Of a stretch of 60,830 nt of DNA, positions 53,115-60,830 are shown piece by piece. Numbering within the stretch: the first letter of the stretch is position 1; every line of letters starts with the position of its first letter. The position numbers and the translations under genes were made by a program. The DNA is from Clostridium beijerinckii HUN142. Its GTDB lineage: Bacteria > Bacillota > Clostridia > Clostridiales > Clostridiaceae. The stretch is from contig NZ_JHXK01000033.1 of the NCBI RefSeq assembly GCF_000621745.1, positions 1 to 60,830 of the forward strand, in the 5' to 3' direction. The notes under the pieces were generated by a model, which saw nothing but the letters and a program-made list of their open reading frames with translations, ran no database searches and was not told the DNA's origin.

Positions 53115-53756
53115 ATGGATAACAATGTTTTATGGTATAGAGAAAAACAAATTGAAAGAACTATAAATAATTTAAAAAAACGTAATATGGCAGGATTTTT
53201 TATTAATGATGAGGTGGAATTAATAAAACTTTTAAAAGAGCTTATCGATGAAAATTCTGTAGTAGGTGTTGGAGATTCGATGACACTTTCTGAAATGGGT
53301 GTTATAAATTTTCTTCGTGAAGGTAAATATAATTTTTTAGATAAGTACAGAGAAGATATTACAAGTGAAGAAAAAAAGCAAATATATATACAAAATTTTT
53401 CTGCTGATACTTTTATATGTAGTACAAATGCTTTAACTGAAGAGGGAGAACTATATAACATTGATGGTAATGGAAGTAGAGTTGCACCGATGATTTATGG
53501 GCCTAAACAGGTTATTCTAGTGACTGGAATAAATAAAATAGTTAAAGACATAGAAGATGCTGAAAGAAGAGTTAGAAGTTACTCCGCTCCAATTGACGCT
53601 AAAAGATTAGGAAAAGATACTCCATGCACAACTTTAGGGTATTGTGTAGATTGTAAAAGTTCAAATAGAATATGCAATGATTTTACAATTATTAGAGGGC
53701 AGTTTATTAAGGATAGAATAAAGGTAATTATTGTAGGAAAGCAGCTAGGATATTAA
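53115..53756 (+). CDS. LUD-domain (LutC/DUF162-like) protein
   Basis: Cytoplasmic protein of 213 aa. VGVGDSMTLSEMGVINFLRE, STNALTEEGELYNIDGNGSR and GPKQVILVTGINKIVKD are LUD signatures. The C-terminal Cys cluster (CTTLGYCVDCKSSNRIC) might bind a metal. Stand-alone LUD proteins of this type are common in clostridia with unknown function; LutB/LutA partners are absent. RBS AAAGGAAAA. Confidence 0.85.
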   Translation: MDNNVLWYREKQIERTINNLKKRNMAGFFINDEVELIKLLKELIDENSVVGVGDSMTLSEMGVINFLREGKYNFLDKYREDITSEEKKQIYIQNFSADTFICSTNALTEEGELYNIDGNGSRVAPMIYGPKQVILVTGINKIVKDIEDAERRVRSYSAPIDAKRLGKDTPCTTLGYCVDCKSSNRICNDFTIIRGQFIKDRIKVIIVGKQLGY

Positions 53757-54366
53757 TTAATTAGTTATATAGGAATATTAATGACGGATTGATATACTAC
53801 AATATTCAGAAATATTTATGATAAGTAACTATTAAGATTCATGCTCATAATATAAATTATTAATAAATTCTTTGGAGAAAGATATGTTTGAATCATGATG
53901 AAGTTGCAATTTATGTGAATGACAATTTGTATAAAAGGATAGAGATTGAAGAATGGAATTAAACATTTACAGTATAGTAATTTAGATTTTTATTGTTTTG
54001 AAATTATAAAGGAATTCATATACCACAATATTCAAAGAAATGAATTTGTGGTATTTTTGTTCTTTTATAATATTGCATTCGCAAAATATTTTATTATTTG
54101 TAATACATTTAGTTATATGATGAGGTGGAGTGTACAACATAAAAAAAGTATATGTAATTACAAACTATTTTCTACAAAGTTCAGCAAATTATAATGGTGC
54201 TAATAAAGTATTTTGAAGATGTTATGTGTTACGTGAGGGAGCTAATAAAGGTGTGTGGATTGAAACTCAAAACCTGCAAGCAAATGCCTAGAATTAAAAG
54301 AAACTTTGAGATGCTGGTGTTATGATATAAAGTAATTTTTAGGGCATGGGCGTAATCCTGTGCCCT
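53757..54366. other. Gap with two plus-strand terminators and no convincing gene
   Basis: ATACCACAA / TTGTGGTAT plus T5 (54019-54060) and AGGGCATGG / CC-GTGCCCT plus T-run (54341-54377) are good terminators. Between and before them only poor frames exist; an 82-codon frame (53946-54194) runs through the first terminator and is rejected. A short reading EVAIYVNDNLYKRIEIEEWN ends at 53967. Untranslated transcripts may end at these hairpins. Confidence 0.5.
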
Positions 54367-55410
54367 TTATTTTTTTATATACTCCTCATAAGGAAACGGA
54401 ACTATAATTTCTCCATCAACAACATTATAGTTTGTATTTTCTGTGGGACTTAAATTGTTAACTAAATTCATTCCCACATTATAGAACACTTCTGCTAAAA
54501 CTTTAGGATCTTGAATAACAGTACCAGTCATAAGTCCCTTATCAATTAGATATTTTGCTTCGGGAATTCCATCAATTCCAACAATAGCTATATTTTTTGA
54601 TTTTTCACCCTTATTATAGCCATATTTTTGAAGTGCCTCAACTGCCCCTATTGCCATATCATCATTATTTGAAATTATTGCCTCAATTTTACCATCATAT
54701 CTAAGAAATAAGGATTCGATAGAATCTTTAGATAAGGTCTTAAGCCAATTAGCATTCACAAATGCTAATTGTTCTGTGTTTATCCCTGAATTATTAATTG
54801 TTGAAATAGCATATTTTGTTCTGTCGATTGTTACTGGATCTTTAGCTTCACCATGTAATAGAACATATTGTAGAATGTTATCATTATTTTTATCTAGTGC
54901 ACTTTTATTAATATTCCATAGATTAACTAGAATTTTACCTTGGACAGTGCCAGCTAAATCAGAATTTGCCAATATAAAAGCAGCTTTATTATAATATTTA
55001 GAAACTTTTGACACTACTTTTGGATCTACATCTAGAAAAACTATTGGAAGATTTTTTGATTTAACCTTAAGAATAATATCTTCAACAAAGTTTTCACTTG
55101 TATCAGCTAAGTTTGCTAAAATTAAATCAAAATCATTTTTTGAAATAGAATCTATTGTTTCATTTTGTGTTGCTATATTATTTTTGCCGTCAAAAAAAGT
55201 AAATTTTATTTTATCAGCATTATCCTTTTGGATATTTTCTAAACTTTGTTTAAGTGATGACATAAATGGATCAAATGTATATAATAATACGGCAACATTG
55301 GTTATATTTCTATTGTTCAAATTTAGATCATAAAATGTACTAATTCTAGTGAATTTTACTGTAATATTCATTAATAGTACTATAACTAATACTTTTTTTA
55401 ATATCCACAT
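54367..55410 (-). CDS. Galactose-binding-protein-like (MglB-type) solute-binding protein
   Basis: Exported periplasmic-binding-protein family 1 member, 347 aa, with an N-terminal hydrophobic signal (residues 4-20). DPFMSSLKQSLENIQKDN, ANLADTSENFVEDIILKVK, EAIISNNDDMAIGAVEALQK and IAIVGIDGIPEAKYLIDKG are strongly MglB-like. RBS GGAGG. No mglA or mglC is in the window. It lies downstream of a second, frameshifted paralogue. It may serve a distant transporter or a chemoreceptor/sensor. Confidence 0.88.
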   Translation of the reverse strand: MWILKKVLVIVLLMNITVKFTRISTFYDLNLNNRNITNVAVLLYTFDPFMSSLKQSLENIQKDNADKIKFTFFDGKNNIATQNETIDSISKNDFDLILANLADTSENFVEDIILKVKSKNLPIVFLDVDPKVVSKVSKYYNKAAFILANSDLAGTVQGKILVNLWNINKSALDKNNDNILQYVLLHGEAKDPVTIDRTKYAISTINNSGINTEQLAFVNANWLKTLSKDSIESLFLRYDGKIEAIISNNDDMAIGAVEALQKYGYNKGEKSKNIAIVGIDGIPEAKYLIDKGLMTGTVIQDPKVLAEVFYNVGMNLVNNLSPTENTNYNVVDGEIIVPFPYEEYIKK

Positions 55411-55533
55411 TATAATCCTCCATCTAGGGTATTCTGTTTAATAATATGATTTTCTTCTAAAGATAAAATTTAGATTATATAATCAAGGTTAGAGGATGTA
55501 AATAAGAATCTGTGGCTAGGAGTAATCCAACAA

Positions 55534-56585
55534 CTATTGCTTTTGTGGTTTATATTCATGATAAGGCATATTAATCGTAACTCCACTTTCATCAAATTTA
55601 TAATTTGTGCCATTGAGAGGAGTGTTGCCAGAAATTAGATTCATTCCTATGGTATATATTGCGTTAGCATGGGCACGTGAATCTTGTACAACAGTACCAG
55701 TCATAATGCCTTGATTAATTAATTCTTGAGCTTCTGGCAATCCATCAATACCGATAACTGGAATATTTCTTGAGTTATCACTTTTATTATAGCCATATTT
55801 TTGAAGCGTTTTAATGGCACCTATTGCCATGGCATCATTATTGGAAATTATTGCTTCGATTTTACCATCAAGTGTTAATAGGCTTGATTCCATTGAAGTT
55901 CTGGCGCATTCTTCTTCCCAATTACAAGGTATTGACAAAAGCTCCTGAGTTTTTATTCCTGATTCATTAATTGTTGAAATCGCATATTTAGTTCTTCCAA
56001 TTGTTTCTGGACTATTAGATGGACCTTTTAGCATAACATATTGAATTATATTATCTTTATTTCTATCTAATTTTTCTTTATTAGAATTCCATGCATCTAC
56101 TAGGATTTTACCTTGAAGAGTTCCAGACTGATTAATATCTGTATCAATAACAACAGAATTATGGTAGTTTTTAATAAAATTTATTATTGGATTAGTTTTT
56201 GCATAATATAAAATTAATGGAATATTCTTCTGTACTATTTTATTAAGAGTATCTTGAAGCTGATCCATATTAGTACTAACTGGATTTAATACAAAAAGGT
56301 CAAAATTTCCATTAAGTGCTTTATCAATATCTTCATTTTGAGTAACTTGATTTCCACTTGCATTAAAAAAAGTAAATTGAACTTTATCTTCATTTTCCTT
56401 TTGAATATCTTCTAAGTTTTTTTCACATTAGAGATAAATAGGTCATTAAAGCTATTTAAGAATACACCTACTTTAAGCGGAGTTTGAGAACTACTATTTG
56501 GGCTAGCATATGTAGTTTGGTTAATACTATGTAATAAAAATATAGAGATGAAAGCAAGAGATAGTATCTTTTTTAATATTTTCAT
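55534..56585 (-). pseudogene. Second MglB-type solute-binding protein, frameshifted
   Basis: The reading starts at ATG 56585 after GGAGGG with a signal peptide (KILSLAFISIFLLHSINQT), then TPLKVGVFLNSFNDLFISNV. It breaks at a run of seven A on the minus strand (about 56418-56424) and resumes one frame over as LEDIQKENEDKVQFTFFN; the track continues to 55534 with EAIISNNDAMAIGAIKTLQK and IPVIGIDGLPEAQELINQG. One extra A restores the whole 350-aa protein. Real mutation or homopolymer sequencing error. About 60% identical to the adjacent paralogue. Confidence 0.75.
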
Positions 56586-56882
56586 TTTAACCCTCCACGA
56601 ATATTTATAAAATTACAATATTTAATACTAGATTGTCTCTCCATGAAGAATTTATTCTACATTTAAAAAATTATGTATTATAATAATTTTTGCTGAATTT
56701 CACAAATTCCAGATCGTAGAGGTATAGCAGTTAGTCATACTAGTCTACCTTTTAGTTATTTGTAAATATAAATAGTTATCTACTTATTGTTTATGTGTAA
56801 ATACAAAAGTTTGTATATTATTATATGATTAATCTAAGGTATTATGGAACTTGTTAATGTAAATTATGTTTTTTATTTCAAA

Positions 56883-57071
56883 AGCAGTAGTCAGGAGGTC
56901 TCTAACCACTGCTTTTTATATTAAAAAATAAACATTAAAGATGATAATATTTTCTGTCTATTCTTGCTAAAAAATTAAGGCATGGAGAAAATACCAATTA
57001 TATTAATTAATATATTGTAGAGTAAGGAAAATGTTACCCAAATAAAAGTTTATTATTACATAGTATTATAG
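56883..57071 (-). repeat. Two-copy sRNA-like element, copy A
   Basis: Hairpin 56883-56913 (AGCAGTAGTCAG / CTAACCACTGCT on the plus strand) plus a conserved block at 57003-57071 (TATATTGTAGAGTAAGGAAA and beyond) match copy B at 59378-59560. On the minus strand the two plus-strand mismatches become G-U pairs, the loop reads AGACCTC, and TTACTC-N17-TATAAT precedes, suggesting a short minus-strand transcript. A T-run follows on the plus strand, so orientation is uncertain. A further hairpin lies at 57195-57230 (AAAAGACAG / CTGTCTTTT); the rest of the gap shows nothing. Confidence 0.5.
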
Positions 57072-57359
57072 ATTACTATAAATTTTAATAAAAAATAAGG
57101 ATCATACATAAAATATAATCCATTTAAGTATATATACATGAACCAAGAATACCCAACCACTATTATTATATTGGAAATTCTAAGAAAAAAGAACAAAAGA
57201 CAGCAAACATTAATTAATTTACTGTCTTTTGGCAACCTGCCAAGCTATAAAAGATTAGCAACTATAGTATTAGCAAATTTCCAATATTTATACTATGGAT
57301 TATTTTAGCTTGATATAATATAATATTCCACAATAATATTAAGGTGGTGATTTTATTTT

Positions 57360-57509
57360 ATGAAGGATGTAACTATAGATACAATCAAAGATACAATAAG
57401 AGATCTTCCAGAAGAGCAACAAGAAGTAATCTTATACTTAGCAGAAATATTTAAAGGTGAAGAAGATACTATTAATGAATATGTCAAAAATGAATTGCTT
57501 GATGTATAA
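57360..57509 (+). CDS. 49-aa acidic small protein, paralogue of 28285-28434
   Basis: Begins MKDVTIDTIKDTIRDLPEEQ and ends EYVKNELLDV, the same length as the copy at 28285. RBS AAGGTGGTGA and the ATTTTATTTT spacer are conserved between copies. Substitutions are mostly conservative (KHLPEDE versus RDLPEEQ), so protein function is under selection. Followed by a terminator. No recognised family. Confidence 0.7.
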   Translation: MKDVTIDTIKDTIRDLPEEQQEVILYLAEIFKGEEDTINEYVKNELLDV

Positions 57510-57558
57510 CGTAATAATTGATATAATATGTTCGGCTAGATTTCACGAATACTAGTTT

Positions 57559-57600
57559 TAAAGGTAGATTGGGAAAAAATACTTAATCTACCTTTTATTT
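57559..57600 (+). terminator. Intrinsic terminator after the second 49-aa gene
   Basis: AAAGGTAGATT pairs with AATCTACCTTT, then TATTTTAAT. Confidence 0.8.
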
Positions 57601-57667
57601 TAATATATTATGGTATAGAAAAAATGTTAATAAAGTATAAAATAAAAAAGAATGAAATATAAGAAAA

Positions 57668-58327
57668 TCAAATAAAAGATAAATTACGAAATTCAAAAGG
57701 ATAATGATTAATTCTTTTCATATCTGCATTTTGCATTGAGCGAATATAATTTCTAAACCTATTATTTAAAATATTCCAGTTTATGTTTTTTATAAATGTA
57801 GATATATATTTTCCTTTATCAGTACCAAAATCCATAAAATATGCATGTTCGTAAAGATCCATAACTAATATAGGATAGGAAAGCCATACAGCCCCAGTAT
57901 CGTGCAAATCACTTCCTATTATATGAAAATTATTATCTATGGAGTCAATAGAAAGTACTGCCCAACCTCTCATAGATAACCCTACATTTGTAATATAGGA
58001 TATAAAATTATCATAAGAAGAAAATTGACTTAGTATAGAATTAAATACAGGACCACTAGGGGTATTATTACCTCCAGTCATATTTCTAAAATAAAGTTGA
58101 TGAAGTTTTACACCGTCTAATGCATATGTTTCTCCAAGTTTTAAGCTGCGCATTTTGGAATATGTTGCATTGTTATCAGTATAGTTATCAGGTATATAGG
58201 GAATATTCCAAATTTCATTTAATTTATTTACATAACCTTTATATAGTTTGTAATGTTCATCTAACTGTTCCGTTGAGATTCCATTAATTGATTTAAAATC
58301 AAAGGATTGAGGTTGTATATTTCGCAT
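57668..58327 (-). CDS. Fe/Mn-type superoxide dismutase, diverged
   Basis: A 219-aa protein of the iron/manganese superoxide dismutase family. The four metal ligands are in place: His25 (LDEHYKLYKGYVNKLN), His76 (KLHQLYFRNM), Asp157 and His161 (VMDLYEHAYFMDF). The usual DVWEHAYY is DLYEHAYF here, and the N-terminal 20 residues are longer than in housekeeping enzymes. Such divergent SODs in spore-formers are often coat-associated. No RBS stands out strongly. Divergent from the YmaF gene, 210 bp apart. Confidence 0.85.
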   Translation of the reverse strand: MRNIQPQSFDFKSINGISTEQLDEHYKLYKGYVNKLNEIWNIPYIPDNYTDNNATYSKMRSLKLGETYALDGVKLHQLYFRNMTGGNNTPSGPVFNSILSQFSSYDNFISYITNVGLSMRGWAVLSIDSIDNNFHIIGSDLHDTGAVWLSYPILVMDLYEHAYFMDFGTDKGKYISTFIKNINWNILNNRFRNYIRSMQNADMKRINHYPFEFRNLSFI

Positions 58328-58536
58328 AAAATTACTCCTATAAATAAAATATATTATTATATAATTACGTAATAAAAATTCAATTATGCATAAATATAAA
58401 GGAAGTAAGTTTATATACTTAGGCTACCTTTTATTTTTTTAGTAAAATTAATAACAAATTATGTAAGTTAGCATAATATAAGATTAAGAGATTATTAATT
58501 TAATAATTTATAATAAACAACGAAGGGGAAAAGAAG

Positions 58537-58950
58537 ATGGGAAACAATTATTATAATTACGATAAAAATAAATGTGATTATAACGATAAAAAGGATTATG
58601 ACGAAAAATATTACAAGATAAAAAATCATAATCATGAATTTGAATCAAGTACAGATTATGAAGAAGATGATGAAGGTGAATTACACAATCATCGTATTGC
58701 TGGCGTGACTGGTCCTCCAATTAAATATGGGAAAACTCATATTCATAAAGTAGCTGAGTTTACAGATACTTTTGGTGATCATTTTCACGAGATTTGTGAT
58801 ACTACTGGTCCAGCTATTTATCTTCTAGGTGGAAAACACATTCATTTAATAAAGGGTAGAACAACTGTTGCAGATGGACATCAACATGATTATTTTTTCA
58901 CTACTTTAATTGAAGATCCTACTAATGTACCAGAAGATAAAAAATGTTAA
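58537..58950 (+). CDS. YmaF-family His-rich protein
   Basis: A 137-aa protein with a Tyr/Asn/Asp/Lys-rich start (NYYNYDKNKCDYNDKKDYDE) and a His-rich body. HNHEFESSTDY, ELHNHRIAGVTGPPI, THIHKVAEFTDTFGDHFHE and GGKHIHLIKGRTTVADGHQH are the YmaF repeats, probably metal-binding. RBS GAAGGGGAAAAG. Neighbouring the divergent SOD, a spore-surface or metal-handling role is possible. Confidence 0.82.
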   Translation: MGNNYYNYDKNKCDYNDKKDYDEKYYKIKNHNHEFESSTDYEEDDEGELHNHRIAGVTGPPIKYGKTHIHKVAEFTDTFGDHFHEICDTTGPAIYLLGGKHIHLIKGRTTVADGHQHDYFFTTLIEDPTNVPEDKKC

Positions 58951-59069
58951 AATCGAATAATAATATTTAAAATTAAAGATATTTAAATAAAATTACAGTT
59001 ACAATGAATTATATAATTGAAAAATGTTAGATTGCTAAGTATAGCTATAATCAAATAGAATAAACGAAA

Positions 59070-59104
59070 CAGTAGTTAGGATTAATCCTACTACTGCTTT
59101 TTAA
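59070..59104 (+). terminator. Intrinsic terminator downstream of ymaF-like gene
   Basis: CAGTAGTTAGGA / TCCTACTACTG with one bulge, then CTTTTT. The stem is related to those of elements A and B (CAGTAGT). Confidence 0.7.
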
Positions 59105-59377
59105 GTTAAATATGCGGTCATGTTTGTTTAAGATTAAGAAATATAATTGGTGAGTACTAACATAAAATTAATATATTACAAGTTAAAGATAGTGTCAGCA
59201 GTATAAATACATGCATATTAATATGAAGGAAAAGTTTACAGTTTTGTTAAAATGTATTAAAATTTAATTGTGGCAATTGATAAGATTGCTTTGGTATTCA
59301 TTTAAGCATTTCGAAATAAAGGTAGTAGAGAGAAATTTCTATTCCCTTTATTTCTTTTATGTTAATGGATATATAAT

Positions 59378-59560
59378 AGCAGTAGTCAGGAGGTTTCTGA
59401 CTACTGCTTTTTTATAAAAACGAAAGGTAATATAAATTTTTTATTAATACACATAAAGATTAACGCTACATGGAAAAATTGTTACTTTCCATATTAGTTA
59501 ATATATTGTAAAGTAAGAAAAATGTTACAAAAACGAAAGTTTTTCATTACATAGTGTTAT
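59378..59560 (-). repeat. Two-copy sRNA-like element, copy B
   Basis: Perfect 12-bp stem AGCAGTAGTCAG / CTGACTACTGCT (59378-59408); minus-strand loop AAACCTC (CCTCC counting the closing base pair). The conserved block ATTGTAAAGTAAGAAAAATG and following bases ends at 59560. A T-run follows on the plus strand. An additional weak hairpin lies at 59313-59360 (GAAATAAAGG / CCTTTATTTC). No gene is seen in 58951-59670. Confidence 0.5.
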
Positions 59561-59670
59561 TAAAATTGAGGAAATTATGTACTAATAGAATATATGTAGT
59601 GATAAAATCTACAAATAAAAGTAGCAGATAGAACATATTTAATTAATAGATTACTCTGTATAATCCCTCC

Positions 59671-60100
59671 TTATAATCCTAGCTTCTTTTTGAATACAGG
59701 AACAAATTGTCTTGAGATGAATATTTTTTCTCCATTTTGTAGTAATGCTTGAAATTTGCCATAGGAAACTGGGCTAACAGATTCTATTTTGGAAATATTA
59801 ATAATTATCGATTTCGATGCTCTAAAAAAATCATTGTTTTCGTATTCAGACTCAATTTCGTAGAGCTTAAGTTTTGATTGAAAAATCTTTTGTTTACAAT
59901 AAATAAAGACTTTATTATCCACAGATTCAAAATAGAATACATCTTTAGGGTTAATGATGTGCATCTGTAAATCCAATAAGCTTTTTAGAATATGATTTAA
60001 GCGAATAAATTAATTGGAGTAATGATTCGTCAGGCTCGTTACATTTTATTATTATTTCCGGTTCTTATCCAGCAGGGATATTTTCGATAGTGATTTTCAT
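59671..60100 (-). pseudogene. LytTR DNA-binding regulator, broken
   Basis: The C-terminal frame (59976-59671) is an intact LytTR domain: DVFYFESVDNKVFIYCKQKI, then FFRASKSIIINISKIESVSP and NGEKIFISRQFVP. Upstream, ATG at 60100 after AAGGGGGG starts MKITIENIPAG, then a TAA stop (likely from CAA), then EPEIIIKCNEPDESLLQLIY and a one-base frame change near 59975. Homologues of this type are single proteins of about 145 aa. A shortened product from the TTG at 59976 remains possible. Confidence 0.65.
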
Positions 60101-60269
60101 TTCCACGTCCCCCCTTATTTCTTATATCTATAGTATATGTTAGCAATTCATACTATTTAATAGCTCTGAAGTAAGCTGTAAAGCTGGTTTGGTAAGTTGT
60201 ATTTTTAAATTGATAAGTTGAAAAATATGCTCGTTGAAAGAGTGGGCTAAATAAATAATCCTTTAGGAT

Positions 60270-60413
60270 TTGTTAAATGAAATTAAATATTATACAGTCT
60301 ATCATGAATTAAATAATAGAGTAAATTTAGATCATATTGATAAAATATGTGAAGTAGTAGGATGTGATCTTACAGATATATTAAAATATGAATCTAGATT
60401 AATTCGTTCTTAG
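60270..60413 (+). pseudogene. XRE-family HTH regulator remnant
   Basis: Forty-seven codons ending NRVNLDHIDKICEVVGCDLT, then DILKYE, match the second half of a small Cro/CI-type (YozG-like) regulator. The recognition helix region before it is lost. A terminator follows. Confidence 0.55.
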
Positions 60414-60435
60414 GGAAGTATTGGCTAGCTAATAA

Positions 60436-60471
60436 GTCTCTTGTATTTTAATAATACGAGAGATTTTTTTA
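60436..60471 (+). terminator. Intrinsic terminator after the XRE remnant
   Basis: TCTCTTGTATT / AATACGAGAGA followed by T7. Confidence 0.88.
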
Positions 60472-60555
60472 TTGTATAGGAAAGTATAAAAATTCCGATC
60501 GCTGAAAGCGCGGTGTAGACTTGTATTGAGTAAATTTATGTGGTAAATTGATGAA

Positions 60556-60830
60556 ATGATTAAGAGTAAATTAAGAATAATATTAGAAGAAAATTGGAAT
60601 GAATTTTATAAAAAATATAAAAATAAAATTAGACCTAATGTTATTGCAGAAGTGAAAAAAGTTATGAAATGCAAGGATATAAGTAATGGCTACATTGAAT
60701 TAAAATGTGATGATTGTGGTGAAATAAAGAAAGTTGGATTTACATGTAAAAGTAGATTTTGCACATCATGTGGTAAGGTTTATGTTGATAATTGGGTTAA
60801 CGGAATGCTAGGAAAATTAATAAATGTAAA
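60556..60830 (+). mobile_element. IS91-type transposase, N-terminal part (cut by window end)
   Basis: Ninety-one codons begin MIKSKLRIILEENWNEFYKK. KCDDCGEIKKVGFTCKSRFC continuing TSCGKVYVDNWV is the zinc-binding N-terminal domain of IS91/IS801-family Y1 transposases. The catalytic HUH and Tyr regions would lie beyond the window. Upstream, CGATCGCTGAAAGCGCGG (60497-60514) is an unusually GC-rich hairpin-forming stretch that could be the element's terminal sequence. No strong RBS is seen. Confidence 0.8.

Noticed and set aside
53946..54194. 82-codon open frame
   Set aside because: Passes through an intrinsic terminator at 54019-54060, has no RBS and unusual residue composition.
54250..54266. 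GGTGTGTGGATTGAAAC resembles the 3' half of a type I-C CRISPR repeat
   Set aside because: Single occurrence, no 5' half with the usual palindrome, no second repeat or spacer, and no cas genes nearby.

Overview
The window is AT-rich (roughly 30% G+C by eye), with strong AGGAGG-type ribosome binding sites, many TTG/GTG starts, U-tailed hairpin terminators, a T-box leader, and anaerobe-type genes: a two-subunit acetate/acetoacetate-type CoA-transferase, an iron-dependent alcohol dehydrogenase, HxlR and Rrf2 regulators and an Fe/Mn superoxide dismutase. This fits a chromosomal segment of a saccharolytic, probably solventogenic Clostridium (cluster I). The species cannot be fixed from sequence reading alone. 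No tRNA, rRNA or CRISPR array was found.

Layout. 0.1-9.6 kb: a membrane fatty-acid desaturase, then a beta-glucoside PTS operon (IIB, IIC, GH4 6-phospho-beta-glucosidase, IIA), a secreted amidase, a secreted DUF5050 propeller protein, a MupG-type 6-phosphomuramidase and an RsuA-type pseudouridine synthase. 9.9-15.4 kb: a DUF2500 protein, an AraC regulator beside a MATE exporter, and a methyltransferase-like/TPR protein, interspersed with four copies of a dispersed hairpin repeat. 15.9-23.2 kb: the CoA-transferase pair and a complete five-gene oligopeptide ABC operon behind a near-consensus promoter. 23.4-27.6 kb: a MacB-like ABC exporter pair, an enolase-superfamily remnant, and a heme/ferric-reductase-like membrane protein behind a near-perfect Fur box. 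28.3-31.3 kb: an accessory stretch with a 49-aa protein gene, a broken tyrosine recombinase, a 118-bp stray copy of the ilvN 3' end, and an array of six tandem, minus-strand, sRNA-like units. 31.5-33.9 kb: ilvB-ilvN under a T-box whose specifier reads as GUA (Val). 34.6-45.5 kb: ABC-F ATPase, SWIM/SNF2 helicase, MgtC protein, Rrf2-MATE operon, WYL regulator and patatin. 45.6-50.9 kb: a redox/electrophile-response cluster (TetR, two HxlR regulators, tautomerase-alcohol dehydrogenase, DUF1450-nitroreductase) sharing operator sequences. 50.9-60.8 kb: a decayed region with a frameshifted restriction-endonuclease-like gene, an mgtC fragment fused to an integrase fragment, an LUD protein, two galactose-binding-protein-like genes (one frameshifted), a second 49-aa protein gene, SOD, YmaF, a broken LytTR regulator, an XRE remnant and the start of an IS91-type transposase.

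The most novel-looking element is the array at about 30.1-31.1 kb. Six short units each have a promoter-like -10 and a terminator hairpin. Stem sequences vary while the loop reads UCCCCUAA on the minus strand in three units, UCCCUAA in a fourth, and differs in two. Nearly all plus-strand A-C mismatches become G-U pairs on the minus strand. This looks like a tandem family of C-rich-loop small RNAs that could target Shine-Dalgarno sequences. A second two-copy hairpin element with an anti-SD-like ACCUCC loop on the same strand lies at 56.9 and 59.4 kb. Other notable points are repeated operator pairs (TetR, HxlR, Rrf2, Fur) and two recent partial gene duplications, each next to a tyrosine-recombinase remnant.
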